The notes beneath the pieces are model-generated. The model had not been told where the DNA came from. It saw only the letters and a program-made list of their open reading frames with translations, and did not search any database. Source: an uncultured Collinsella sp. (GTDB lineage Bacteria > Actinomycetota > Coriobacteriia > Coriobacteriales > Coriobacteriaceae). From it: DNA of 14,723 bases. Shown one piece after another: positions 6,143-12,765 of the stretch. The stretch is taken from assembly GCA_934654605.1 (NCBI GenBank), contig CAKUGH010000038.1:1-14723 (forward strand), in the 5' to 3' direction. The first letter of the stretch is position 1. Each line of letters starts with the position of its first letter. The translations under genes and the position numbers were made by a program.

Positions 6143-7126
6143 TTACAATTGCGGGCGCGGCTTTCGACGCAAAAAATCGAAGTGCGTCTCGCTCAAGATA
6201 ATCGACAGGAAGATAAGCACGAAGCCGGCGAGCAGGCGCGAGGTGAGCGCCTCCCCCATCAGCAGCACCGAAAACAACACGCCCGAAGGCGACTCCATCG
6301 AAAGGAGCAGCGAGCCCGTCGAGGCCGGGACATGTGCCAGACCGACATTTTGGATGAGCAGCGCCACGCACGTACAGCCCACCGAGAGGAAGGCCATCAC
6401 GGCGGTAAAGCTCGGCGTCCATACAGACACGGGCGCTTGGGTCTCAAAGAGCAGCGACGAAACCAGGCTCAAGACGCCATTGCCCACGAACATCCAAAAC
6501 GTGATGACGTTGATGTCCATTTTGCGACCGTACTTGGCGGTCACCGCCATCTGGATGGCGAAGAAGACCGCGCCGCCCAGCGTAATGGCATCGCCGATGT
6601 TGAACTCGACGCTATCAAGCGCCACCAGGCCAATGCCCGCCAGACAGAGCAACGCGGCGCCCAAGTTGTAACGAGTGAGCTTTTCGCCGCTTAGGAAATA
6701 GCTCGCAAACGGGACCAGAATGCAATAAGTGCCCGTCAAAAAAGCGTTCTTGCCCGCCGTGGTGTGCGCCAGACCGACTGTCTGCAGAGCGTAGGCGGCC
6801 CACATAAGTGCGCCCATCCCAAGTCCGACGATAAGGTTGCGGGCGTTGAGGTGCGCGATGATGCGCTTGTAAAAGATGATGAACATGACCAATGCTGCGG
6901 GCAGAAAGCGCACGTAGAGCAGTTCAAACACCGGAATGGTGTCGAGCGCGTCCTTCATGGTCGTAAAGGAGTAGCCCCAGACGACTGCCACCGAAAACAG
7001 CAAGACTTTCCAGAACAGTGGCGAGCGCGCTCCAGCACCGCGGGAGGTGCCGCCCGCACCCAGGTCTTCACGTGCAACAGGGCTATCGGGCATCATTTCG
7101 ATATTGTCGGTGGTATGCTGGGCCAT
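6143..7126 (-). CDS. EamA/DMT-family transporter (drug/metabolite transporter superfamily)
   Basis: This is an inner-membrane carrier of 327 aa with about ten hydrophobic segments arranged as two EamA repeats, roughly residues 40-170 and 180-312. The first repeat starts LFSVAVVWGYSFTTMKDAL and contains VRFLPAALV; the second contains the typical end-of-domain signature ASTGSLLLSMESPSGVLFS and GEALTSRLLAGFVLI. DMT members move metabolites, amino acids or drugs, most often outward; no substrate can be assigned. The hydrophilic N-terminus of about 35 residues is longer than in most EamA proteins. The start is ATG 7126 with GAGGA 6 nt upstream. The gene appears monocistronic: a terminator ends the YhgE operon upstream (7194-7230) and another follows its own stop (6105-6130). 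Confidence 0.9.
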   Translation of the reverse strand: MAQHTTDNIEMMPDSPVAREDLGAGGTSRGAGARSPLFWKVLLFSVAVVWGYSFTTMKDALDTIPVFELLYVRFLPAALVMFIIFYKRIIAHLNARNLIVGLGMGALMWAAYALQTVGLAHTTAGKNAFLTGTYCILVPFASYFLSGEKLTRYNLGAALLCLAGIGLVALDSVEFNIGDAITLGGAVFFAIQMAVTAKYGRKMDINVITFWMFVGNGVLSLVSSLLFETQAPVSVWTPSFTAVMAFLSVGCTCVALLIQNVGLAHVPASTGSLLLSMESPSGVLFSVLLMGEALTSRLLAGFVLIFLSIILSETHFDFLRRKPRPQL

Positions 7127-7193
7127 AGGGCATCCTCGCGCTCAATCTGGGCGTGGTGTCCGCACGCGCATGGCCGCATGCCGCCTCATGGTC

Positions 7194-7230
7194 AAATAAA
7201 AACAGGGCGCACCGGACCCCCGGCACGCCC
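7194..7230 (-). terminator. Rho-independent terminator of the YhgE/Pip operon
   Basis: On the minus strand GGGCGTGCCGG (7230-7220) pairs with CCGGTGCGCCC (7215-7205) over 11 bp, two of them G-U, around a GGGT loop. It is followed by TGTTTTTATTT (7204-7194). It sits about 100 nt after the TAG of the second YhgE/Pip gene. Confidence 0.8.
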
Positions 7231-7327
7231 CGCTACTGTAGCAACAACCAACGTCACCCCGCAATCCAGCCCGCTAAAGTATCGACCCGGAAAACTGTGA
7301 TGTTATGGCGGCGTTTACGTTGTTGTA

Positions 7328-9517
7328 CTAAATCAACTTAGTGGATTCCAGCTTTTCGATGATCCAGTCGTTGGCTTTGATGACTGGGCGACGGAAGACG
7401 ATGCCCAGGGCGAGCGACGGAATCAGGTAGCTCGCCAAGATGCCCAACTCAATCCAGTACTCCATATGGTAGGCACCGGCCATGGCGGCATGCATCGCGT
7501 TGATGCCGTGGGTGAACGGCAGGAACGGATAGATCGCCTGGAACACGGGGCCGGTCATCTCGATGGGGAACGTACCGCCCGAACCGCCGACCTGCATGAC
7601 CAGCAGCACGACGGCGAGGGCCTTGCCGATATCTCCAAACGACACCGTGAGCGTGTAGACGATATTGGAGAACACGAGGCTCGCGACCCAGCCGGCAAGC
7701 ACAAACTGCAGGGGGTTGTCGCACTGGATGCCAAAGAACAGAATGTCGCCCGCGCACACGAGTGTTGCCTGCAGCAGGGCCAAACCGCCAAAGAACAGGT
7801 AACGGCCCAGATAGATCTCGTGCAGGCGCACGGGGATGAGTTCGTTGATGAGCTCATCGTTAACCGAAACCTTCATCATGGCTGCCAGGACAATCGAGCC
7901 GACCCACAGCGACAGAATCGTGTAGAACGGAGCCATGGCAGAGCCGTAATTGCGAATCGGATAGACCGGTTTGCGGTCGAGCGCCACAGGGCCGGAAAGC
8001 GACACGGCGAGACCCTCGGGGTCGCTGCCGATCATCGTCTTTATCATGGCCAGGTCACCCGACATCAGGGCGCTATCAAGCCCATCCTTAAAGGCACTGA
8101 TCTTGTCCGACGCCTCGCCCAGCTGATCGGAAGCCTTGTTGACGAGCTTTGCAGCCTTGGACAGGCCCTTCGCGAGCGAGCCGGAAGCATCAGTCAGACC
8201 GCTCACAGCGCTATCCAGGTCACCCGAGATACCGTTCAGCGAATCCAGAACGCCCGAAATGGTCTTCTTAAGCTCCTTAGCCTTGACCGAGAACGTGGAA
8301 TCGTAATCGGTCTTGGCACCCGAGATACCCGCCTTGGCATCGGCGATGGCCTGGTCGACCTCGGCACGGGACGCATTGACCTCCGCCATGCTGTCCGAGA
8401 GGGACTTCGCCGTGGCCGTCAGGTCCTTCGCATTGTTGCGGTACTCCATGGCAATTCTGCCCAGCGACGTCGCAGCAGACTTGAGACCGTCTTTGAGCTT
8501 GTCGTCACTCACCTGGTCGGCAAGGTTGCGGAGCTGATCGGCCATCGCGTCGATATCGTCGGCACGCGTATTGAGCGCCACAGCGGCTTCGTTGAGCTGA
8601 GAAACCGTAAGGTCGACATGCTGATTCGCGGCATCGAATGCCTTCGCGAGCTCGGCGGACACGTTGTCAAACGACCCCGAGCTTCCGTCAATGGCCGCGT
8701 CAACCGCATCGTTGGCGGCCTTGAGCGCTTCCTTGGAATCATTGATGCCGCTCTTGGCGTGCTCCATCAGCTGCTTTGTCGACTCATCGATGGTACCCGT
8801 CTGCTTGAGCATGCCGCCCGCCGACGCGAGCGAATCGGACGTGGAGCTCAAAATGCCCGCGAGCGACGTCGCGCTGGCCTGAACGTCTTGCAGGTCCTCG
8901 ACCGAATCGCCCAACGTCGAGGACAGGTTGGCGATAAAGTTGCTCACCTGGTCGGTGCTCATATAGTCGAGCAAGCTGGACACGGTCTTAAGACCGATGG
9001 TCGTGATGGTCTCGGTAAACGTCTCGTTGACCTGGCTCTGGACGGCGCTCGAGCCTTTTTCGGTCACAATCTGGGCGATGGCGTTGGCCTTTTGGTTCTC
9101 GTAGAACTCGATGTCGGCGTGCTTCACGTCGGTCGAGAAGAGCGTCATCATGTCGGCGCTAAACGTTTTGGGGATGACGACGGCAGCGTAGTACGCGCCC
9201 GACTTGACGCCCTCGATCGCCTCATCGCGGTCGTTGAGGACAACCCAATCGAAGTTCTCATTGCCGCGCAGGGTGGCGGTCACGTTTTCGCCCACGTTGA
9301 TCTCGACAGGGATCAGATCGCTCTCGTAACCCTCGTCGGTGTTGACCACCGCGATCTTGAGGTTGCCGGTATTGCCGTAGGGATCCCAGCTTCCGGCGAT
9401 GTTAAACCATGCGTACAGGCACGGCACAATGATCAGGCCCATTACGACGATCATGCCGATCACGGAGTGAGACACGTTTTGGACATCGCGCTTAAACAGG
9501 TGCAGGATGTTTTTCAT
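7328..9517 (-). CDS. YhgE/Pip-family membrane protein (second gene of the pair)
   Basis: This is a 729-aa protein of the YhgE/Pip (phage infection protein-like) family, which carries an ABC-2-type permease-like membrane domain. It has one N-terminal TM (about 18-37), then the family hallmark WDPYGNTGNLKIAVVN (44-59), and a large extracytoplasmic region to about 525 with predicted long helices/coiled coil rich in Ser, Ala and Asp. About five C-terminal TM segments follow (near 527-548, 571-595, 602-625, 632-652 and 690-712), with GGSGGTFPIEM and FLPFTHGINAM. Family members act in the envelope; roles proposed elsewhere include phage adsorption and secretion/export, none proven here. The start ATG directly abuts the upstream gene's TAA, with a near-perfect AAAGGAGGTGA (9535-9525) inside the upstream coding end. 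Translational coupling is likely. Confidence 0.93.
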   Translation of the reverse strand: MKNILHLFKRDVQNVSHSVIGMIVVMGLIIVPCLYAWFNIAGSWDPYGNTGNLKIAVVNTDEGYESDLIPVEINVGENVTATLRGNENFDWVVLNDRDEAIEGVKSGAYYAAVVIPKTFSADMMTLFSTDVKHADIEFYENQKANAIAQIVTEKGSSAVQSQVNETFTETITTIGLKTVSSLLDYMSTDQVSNFIANLSSTLGDSVEDLQDVQASATSLAGILSSTSDSLASAGGMLKQTGTIDESTKQLMEHAKSGINDSKEALKAANDAVDAAIDGSSGSFDNVSAELAKAFDAANQHVDLTVSQLNEAAVALNTRADDIDAMADQLRNLADQVSDDKLKDGLKSAATSLGRIAMEYRNNAKDLTATAKSLSDSMAEVNASRAEVDQAIADAKAGISGAKTDYDSTFSVKAKELKKTISGVLDSLNGISGDLDSAVSGLTDASGSLAKGLSKAAKLVNKASDQLGEASDKISAFKDGLDSALMSGDLAMIKTMIGSDPEGLAVSLSGPVALDRKPVYPIRNYGSAMAPFYTILSLWVGSIVLAAMMKVSVNDELINELIPVRLHEIYLGRYLFFGGLALLQATLVCAGDILFFGIQCDNPLQFVLAGWVASLVFSNIVYTLTVSFGDIGKALAVVLLVMQVGGSGGTFPIEMTGPVFQAIYPFLPFTHGINAMHAAMAGAYHMEYWIELGILASYLIPSLALGIVFRRPVIKANDWIIEKLESTKLI

Positions 9518-12343
9518 TTATGCCTCACCTCCTTTGGAGTGCTTGCCAAGCGGGGTGGTTCTCCCGTCGTTTCCGCTTACGTTGTCGGTGCCGTCGACAT
9601 CTTGATCCTTGCGATGCGTACCGATATGCGGCAGGCGGCTCGTAGGCTGGTCGCTATCCTTGGTCCCCCGCTCGCTGGCGTTGAGGCCGAACATGCGACG
9701 AGCAGCAGGGATGGCAGACGTGTGCTCGCGCATCTCGCGGCGCAGGTCCTCGTCCGAAAGCGCCGAGATACGCATCTGGGTATTGAGACTTGCACGGATG
9801 TACTCGATGTTGATGAGCCAGCCGCAGATGGCGATAACCGAAATGATCCAGATGACGAGCAGGATGATCTTGCCGTTATTGTCGATATCGAGCACCGTCG
9901 ACAGCACAAAGAGCAGGACCTGCACGCCTACCACAGCGGCGAAACCGCCCTTGATGTAGTACGGGTAGCGATGCTCAAACGCCACCGCATGATCGAGCAA
10001 CTCGCGACGGTACGAATCGGAATCGAGCATGACGCGCATGGCCGTGCGCAGCGAATAGCGCTGGCGCGGCAGGTCGTTAGACTCGCAGATCATAAGACCC
10101 GTCGTGGAAAGCTGCTTGTCAAAGAGCAGGTTGAGGTTGAGCAGCAGCGGACGCAGCTGCAGACCGATAAAGAGCGCGATGATAAGGAACACGCCCAGGA
10201 TGCACAGGTTGAACAGGTAGTTGAACGAATACATGCCACCGACGGTCTCGCGCAGCAGGTTGATGCCATAGGTGAAGGGCAGCAGCGGATGCAACCATTG
10301 GAAGAAGCCGGGCATCATCTCGATGGGATACATGCCCGACGAGCCTGGGATCTGCACAATGACGAGGATGACGCCAATGGCTTTACCGATATGCTTAAAG
10401 GTGGTGGACAGCGCATAGATGATGTTGACGTAGGTGAACGAAATAGCGATGCCACCCAGTACAAAGAGCAGCGGATTGACGCACTGAACGCCAATGACCA
10501 GGTCGCCCACCGTAACGATAATGGCCTGGAACGCGCCCAGGATCACCAGCAGCAGCCAGCGGCCAAAGTAGCCCTGACGCGCCGTAAAGCTACCGATGCC
10601 CTCACGGTCGACCTCGAGTTTATAGATAGCGATGAGCACATAGCCGCCTACCCACAGCGCCAGATTGGTGTAGAAGGGGGCGATGCCCGAGCCAAAGCTC
10701 TTGACCGGATAGATTGACTTGGACGTCAGCTCAACCGGAGATGCCATGAAATCTGCCACGTCATTGACGTCGACGTCCATGAGGTCGGCTAACTCGCCCA
10801 TAGACTCAGAGGTCTGCAACGCCGCAATGTCATTGGCGGCGGTCGCGAGCTTGTCCTGAACCTTGGCAAGGGAGGCGTCGGTTTGGGACAGCGTGGTCTT
10901 TGCCTGCTTGAGCGTGGCGTCGAGCTGCGCCAGCGTGCCGCGCGCGCTCGCTATCGTGGGGGTCATACCCGACACAATGCCGGTCAAATCGCCCGAAACG
11001 GCGGCAAAGGAGTCAAGCGCGCTCGAAGCCTTCGGCAGTGCGTTTTGACCCAGATCTGCCTGGGCCTGGCCAAGGTTGGTCGCCCCGGTCTGAATTGCGT
11101 TATTGATAGCGTCGCTGGCACCCGAGACAGCCGCGGCATCATTTGCCATGGCGCTCGACTGCGCGGACAGACTGTTCTTGATATTCTGCAGCTGGTCGTT
11201 CTGCTTCTTGAGCGTATCGATCGTCGAGGCGATCAGTGCGTCGATCCGATCCGATCCCGTCGAGGTATCGCCGGCAAGAATCTGCAGGTGGCCGATAACC
11301 TCGGTGTTGTGATCGATCGTTGCCTGGAGAGACTCGAGCGAGTTGTCGATGCGGGTGGTCGTAGATGTGACCGTGCCCGTCAACTTGCCGATGGCAGCAT
11401 TCGCGGAAGCCGACGTCTTGGTTAGCGCAAGGCTGCCCTCCGAAAGTGCCTTGGAGAGCGAGGTGATGGACTTGCCAGCCGTGGTGCGAGCTTCGCCCAG
11501 CAGATCATTACCCTGAGCGATTGCCTGCGTTAGCGAAGGCGCCTGCCCCTGCAGGCCCGCCAGCGCAGCATCGGCCGAAGCAATCGAGCTGCTCGTCTTG
11601 TCGATGGCGGCGTTCATGTCGCCGATGGAATCACGTACCTCGCCCAAGGTATCAGACGCCTCGGACACCGAGCCCGCCAGCGAATCCTGGGTCTGGGTTG
11701 CCTTGTCTTTAAGGTCGATGCCAGCATCTTTGGCAATGCCCGCGACGGTCTCGCCCACCGTGGAGACAAACTCAGAGTTGATCTGCTCCTCGATGGTGTT
11801 GGCACCGGTATCGGTGACCTTGGGCGCAATGGCGCTCTTTTTCTCGTTGACGTAATAGGTGAGCTTCGGCTGATGGTAATTGCCATCGAGCATCGAGACG
11901 AGATTGTCGGAGAAGTTCTTGGGAATCACGATGGCAGCATAGTATTCGCCACTTTCGACGCCCTCTTTGGCATCTGCCGCCGAGTCGACGAAGGTCCAGC
12001 CCAGCTGGTCGTTCTCCTTGAGCTGGTCGACCACCTTATCGCCCGCGTTGAGCTCGCCCACTAGGTCGTTCTGGGTGCCCTGATCGTTGTTGGCGATGGC
12101 GATTTTAATGCCCTGGGTATTTCCGTACGGATCCCAGTTGGCAACGATGTTGTACCAGGCATACAGCGAGGGAATAACGCACACGCCCAGGGTAACCACC
12201 AGGGCGACGGGGTTCACGAGCAATCGCTTGATGTCGCGTTTAAAGATCGCAAAGGACACCTTTGCATCGGATAGTTTGCTGCCGAGACTCACGCTTGGAC
12301 CATCCATCCTGTCGTTTAGCCGAATCATGCTATTAACAACCAT
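9518..12343 (-). CDS. YhgE/Pip-family membrane protein with a C-terminal extension (first gene of the pair)
   Basis: This 941-aa paralogue of the downstream protein has the same plan. An N-terminal TM (about 45-64, VALVVTLGVCVIPSLYAWYN) precedes WDPYGNTQGIKIAIANND. A long extracytoplasmic helical region rich in Ala/Ser/Thr runs to about 530. A multi-TM domain follows with GIAPFYTNLALWVGG, GSSGMYPIEMMPGFF and LPFTYGINLLRE, ending near 743. Unlike its partner it then has about 198 extra residues: a charged segment, two more hydrophobic helices (about 799-820 and 824-846) and a hydrophilic tail. The start is uncertain. ATG 12343 is chosen, but no candidate has a good ribosome-binding site; alternatives are TTG 12376, ATG 12328, ATG 12307 and a nearby GTG. 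The two proteins probably form a complex (inference from paralogy and coupling). Confidence 0.9.
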   Translation of the reverse strand: MVVNSMIRLNDRMDGPSVSLGSKLSDAKVSFAIFKRDIKRLLVNPVALVVTLGVCVIPSLYAWYNIVANWDPYGNTQGIKIAIANNDQGTQNDLVGELNAGDKVVDQLKENDQLGWTFVDSAADAKEGVESGEYYAAIVIPKNFSDNLVSMLDGNYHQPKLTYYVNEKKSAIAPKVTDTGANTIEEQINSEFVSTVGETVAGIAKDAGIDLKDKATQTQDSLAGSVSEASDTLGEVRDSIGDMNAAIDKTSSSIASADAALAGLQGQAPSLTQAIAQGNDLLGEARTTAGKSITSLSKALSEGSLALTKTSASANAAIGKLTGTVTSTTTRIDNSLESLQATIDHNTEVIGHLQILAGDTSTGSDRIDALIASTIDTLKKQNDQLQNIKNSLSAQSSAMANDAAAVSGASDAINNAIQTGATNLGQAQADLGQNALPKASSALDSFAAVSGDLTGIVSGMTPTIASARGTLAQLDATLKQAKTTLSQTDASLAKVQDKLATAANDIAALQTSESMGELADLMDVDVNDVADFMASPVELTSKSIYPVKSFGSGIAPFYTNLALWVGGYVLIAIYKLEVDREGIGSFTARQGYFGRWLLLVILGAFQAIIVTVGDLVIGVQCVNPLLFVLGGIAISFTYVNIIYALSTTFKHIGKAIGVILVIVQIPGSSGMYPIEMMPGFFQWLHPLLPFTYGINLLRETVGGMYSFNYLFNLCILGVFLIIALFIGLQLRPLLLNLNLLFDKQLSTTGLMICESNDLPRQRYSLRTAMRVMLDSDSYRRELLDHAVAFEHRYPYYIKGGFAAVVGVQVLLFVLSTVLDIDNNGKIILLVIWIISVIAICGWLINIEYIRASLNTQMRISALSDEDLRREMREHTSAIPAARRMFGLNASERGTKDSDQPTSRLPHIGTHRKDQDVDGTDNVSGNDGRTTPLGKHSKGGEA
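9525..9535 (-). promoter_or_regulatory. Strong Shine-Dalgarno for the second YhgE/Pip gene
   Basis: AAAGGAGGTGA lies within the last codons of the upstream YhgE/Pip gene, where it encodes part of the KGGEA tail. It is 10 nt from GGAGG to the ATG at 9517, and a second GAGG is 5 nt from it. It fixes the start of the downstream gene and supports coupled translation. Confidence 0.8.
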
Positions 12344-12399
12344 TGTACGGAGGCACTTTAGCGTCTCGCAGCACAATGGTGCTGAGTTTTGCGGGTAGC

Positions 12400-12405
12400 A
12401 ATATA
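12400..12405 (-). promoter_or_regulatory. Candidate -10 box of the YhgE/Pip operon
   Basis: TATATT on the minus strand lies 57 nt upstream of the chosen ATG. With a 17-bp spacer the -35 would be TGTACG (12428-12423), which shares only part of the consensus and overlaps the GTACA dyad. The position fits the operon, but the match is moderate. Confidence 0.35.
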
Positions 12406-12423
12406 CTACGAAGACGAGTTAAC

Positions 12424-12437
12424 GTACAGATGTACAG
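12424..12437. promoter_or_regulatory. Candidate operator: GTACA-GA-TGTAC dyad
   Basis: GTACA (12424-12428) and TGTAC (12431-12435) form a perfect 5-2-5 inverted repeat, and GTACAG is also repeated directly at 12424-12429 and 12432-12437 with an 8-bp period. It overlaps the -35 region proposed for the YhgE/Pip operon, as a dimeric repressor site would. No regulator gene lies in the window. Confidence 0.4.
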
Positions 12438-12505
12438 TATCTCAAATTCCCGCAGCTCACAAAACCACAACCCGCACAAATTAACAGTCGCTTGACTTGC
12501 ATAGG

Positions 12506-12587
12506 GGGTAGCTAATTTGGGACGGGGCTTTTTTGACTACTTTGCATGCTAAGTAGTCAAAAAAGCCCCGTCCCAAATTAGCTACCC
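12506..12587. repeat. Perfect 37-bp inverted repeat made of two REP-like units
   Basis: The arms 12506-12542 and 12551-12587 are exact reverse complements over 37 bp, separated by the 8-nt centre TGCATGCT. Each arm can also fold on itself: GTAGCTAA pairs with TTGACTAC (one mismatch, one wobble) around a loop containing TTTGGGACGGGGCTTTT. The loop core GGGACGGGG matches the core of the units at 3127-3190 (GGGACGGAG), but here the two units face each other instead of pointing apart. No coding capacity was found. It lies in the htpG-YhgE gap, about 100 nt upstream of the putative YhgE promoter. Confidence 0.9.
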
Positions 12588-12620
12588 TAACAACATCGCA
12601 GGTTGAGCATAAGTCAGCGA

Positions 12621-12718
12621 AAACGCCCCTAAGCGAGCAAGGTGACGTGAAAGAGGAGGGAAGCGTACTTTGGTACGCGACCGACGATTGAACGTCAGAT
12701 TGCCGCTTAGGGGCGTTT
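12621..12718. repeat. Branched stem-loop element (about 98 nt) downstream of htpG
   Basis: A perfect 15-bp outer stem joins 12621-12635 to 12704-12718 (AAACGCCCCTAAGCG and its complement). Inside are GCAA (12637-12640) with TTGC (12700-12703), then TGACGT (12643-12648) with ACGTCA (12692-12697). An apical hairpin GCGTAC/GTACGC (12663-12668 with 12673-12678) closes on TTTG. On the minus strand the 3' arm ends GGGGCGTTTT, so it could double as an htpG terminator. The single-stranded segment opposite reads CCCTCCTCTTTCA on the minus strand, similar to the 3' end of 16S rRNA. Confidence 0.75.
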
Positions 12719-12732
12719 GCAGCGTCGACTGG

Positions 12733-12756
12733 TCCGCCGTTCGTTAGAACGGCGGA
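12733..12756 (-). terminator. Hairpin just after htpG (U-tract absent)
   Basis: TCCGCCGTTC (12733-12742) and GAACGGCGGA (12747-12756) form a perfect 10-bp stem with a 4-nt loop, starting 10 nt after the htpG stop. No U-run follows on the minus strand, so it may stabilise the 3' end or act with the next structure rather than terminate alone. Confidence 0.5.
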
Positions 12757-12765
12757 ACCACATAA

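Noticed and set aside
7246..7330. A weak long-range pairing of ACAAC-C-AACGT with ACGTTGTTGT after the YhgE operon
   Set aside because: The loop is about 60 nt and the pairing has a bulge; a clear terminator lies just downstream, so it needs no separate explanation.
7466..10717. A 1083-codon open frame on the plus strand opposite both YhgE/Pip genes
   Set aside because: It is antisense to two clearly recognisable proteins, has a His/Arg/Asp-rich composition typical of reversed GC-rich coding sequence, and crosses the junction of the two genes. It has no family resemblance.
12421..12440. A CRISPR-like or tandem repeat at the repeated GTACAG
   Set aside because: There are only two copies 8 bp apart; a transcription-factor site is the simpler reading.
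12506..12587. The 37-bp palindrome as a simple bidirectional terminator
   Set aside because: The stem is far longer than needed and neither strand has a U-tract after it; the T-run is inside the stem.
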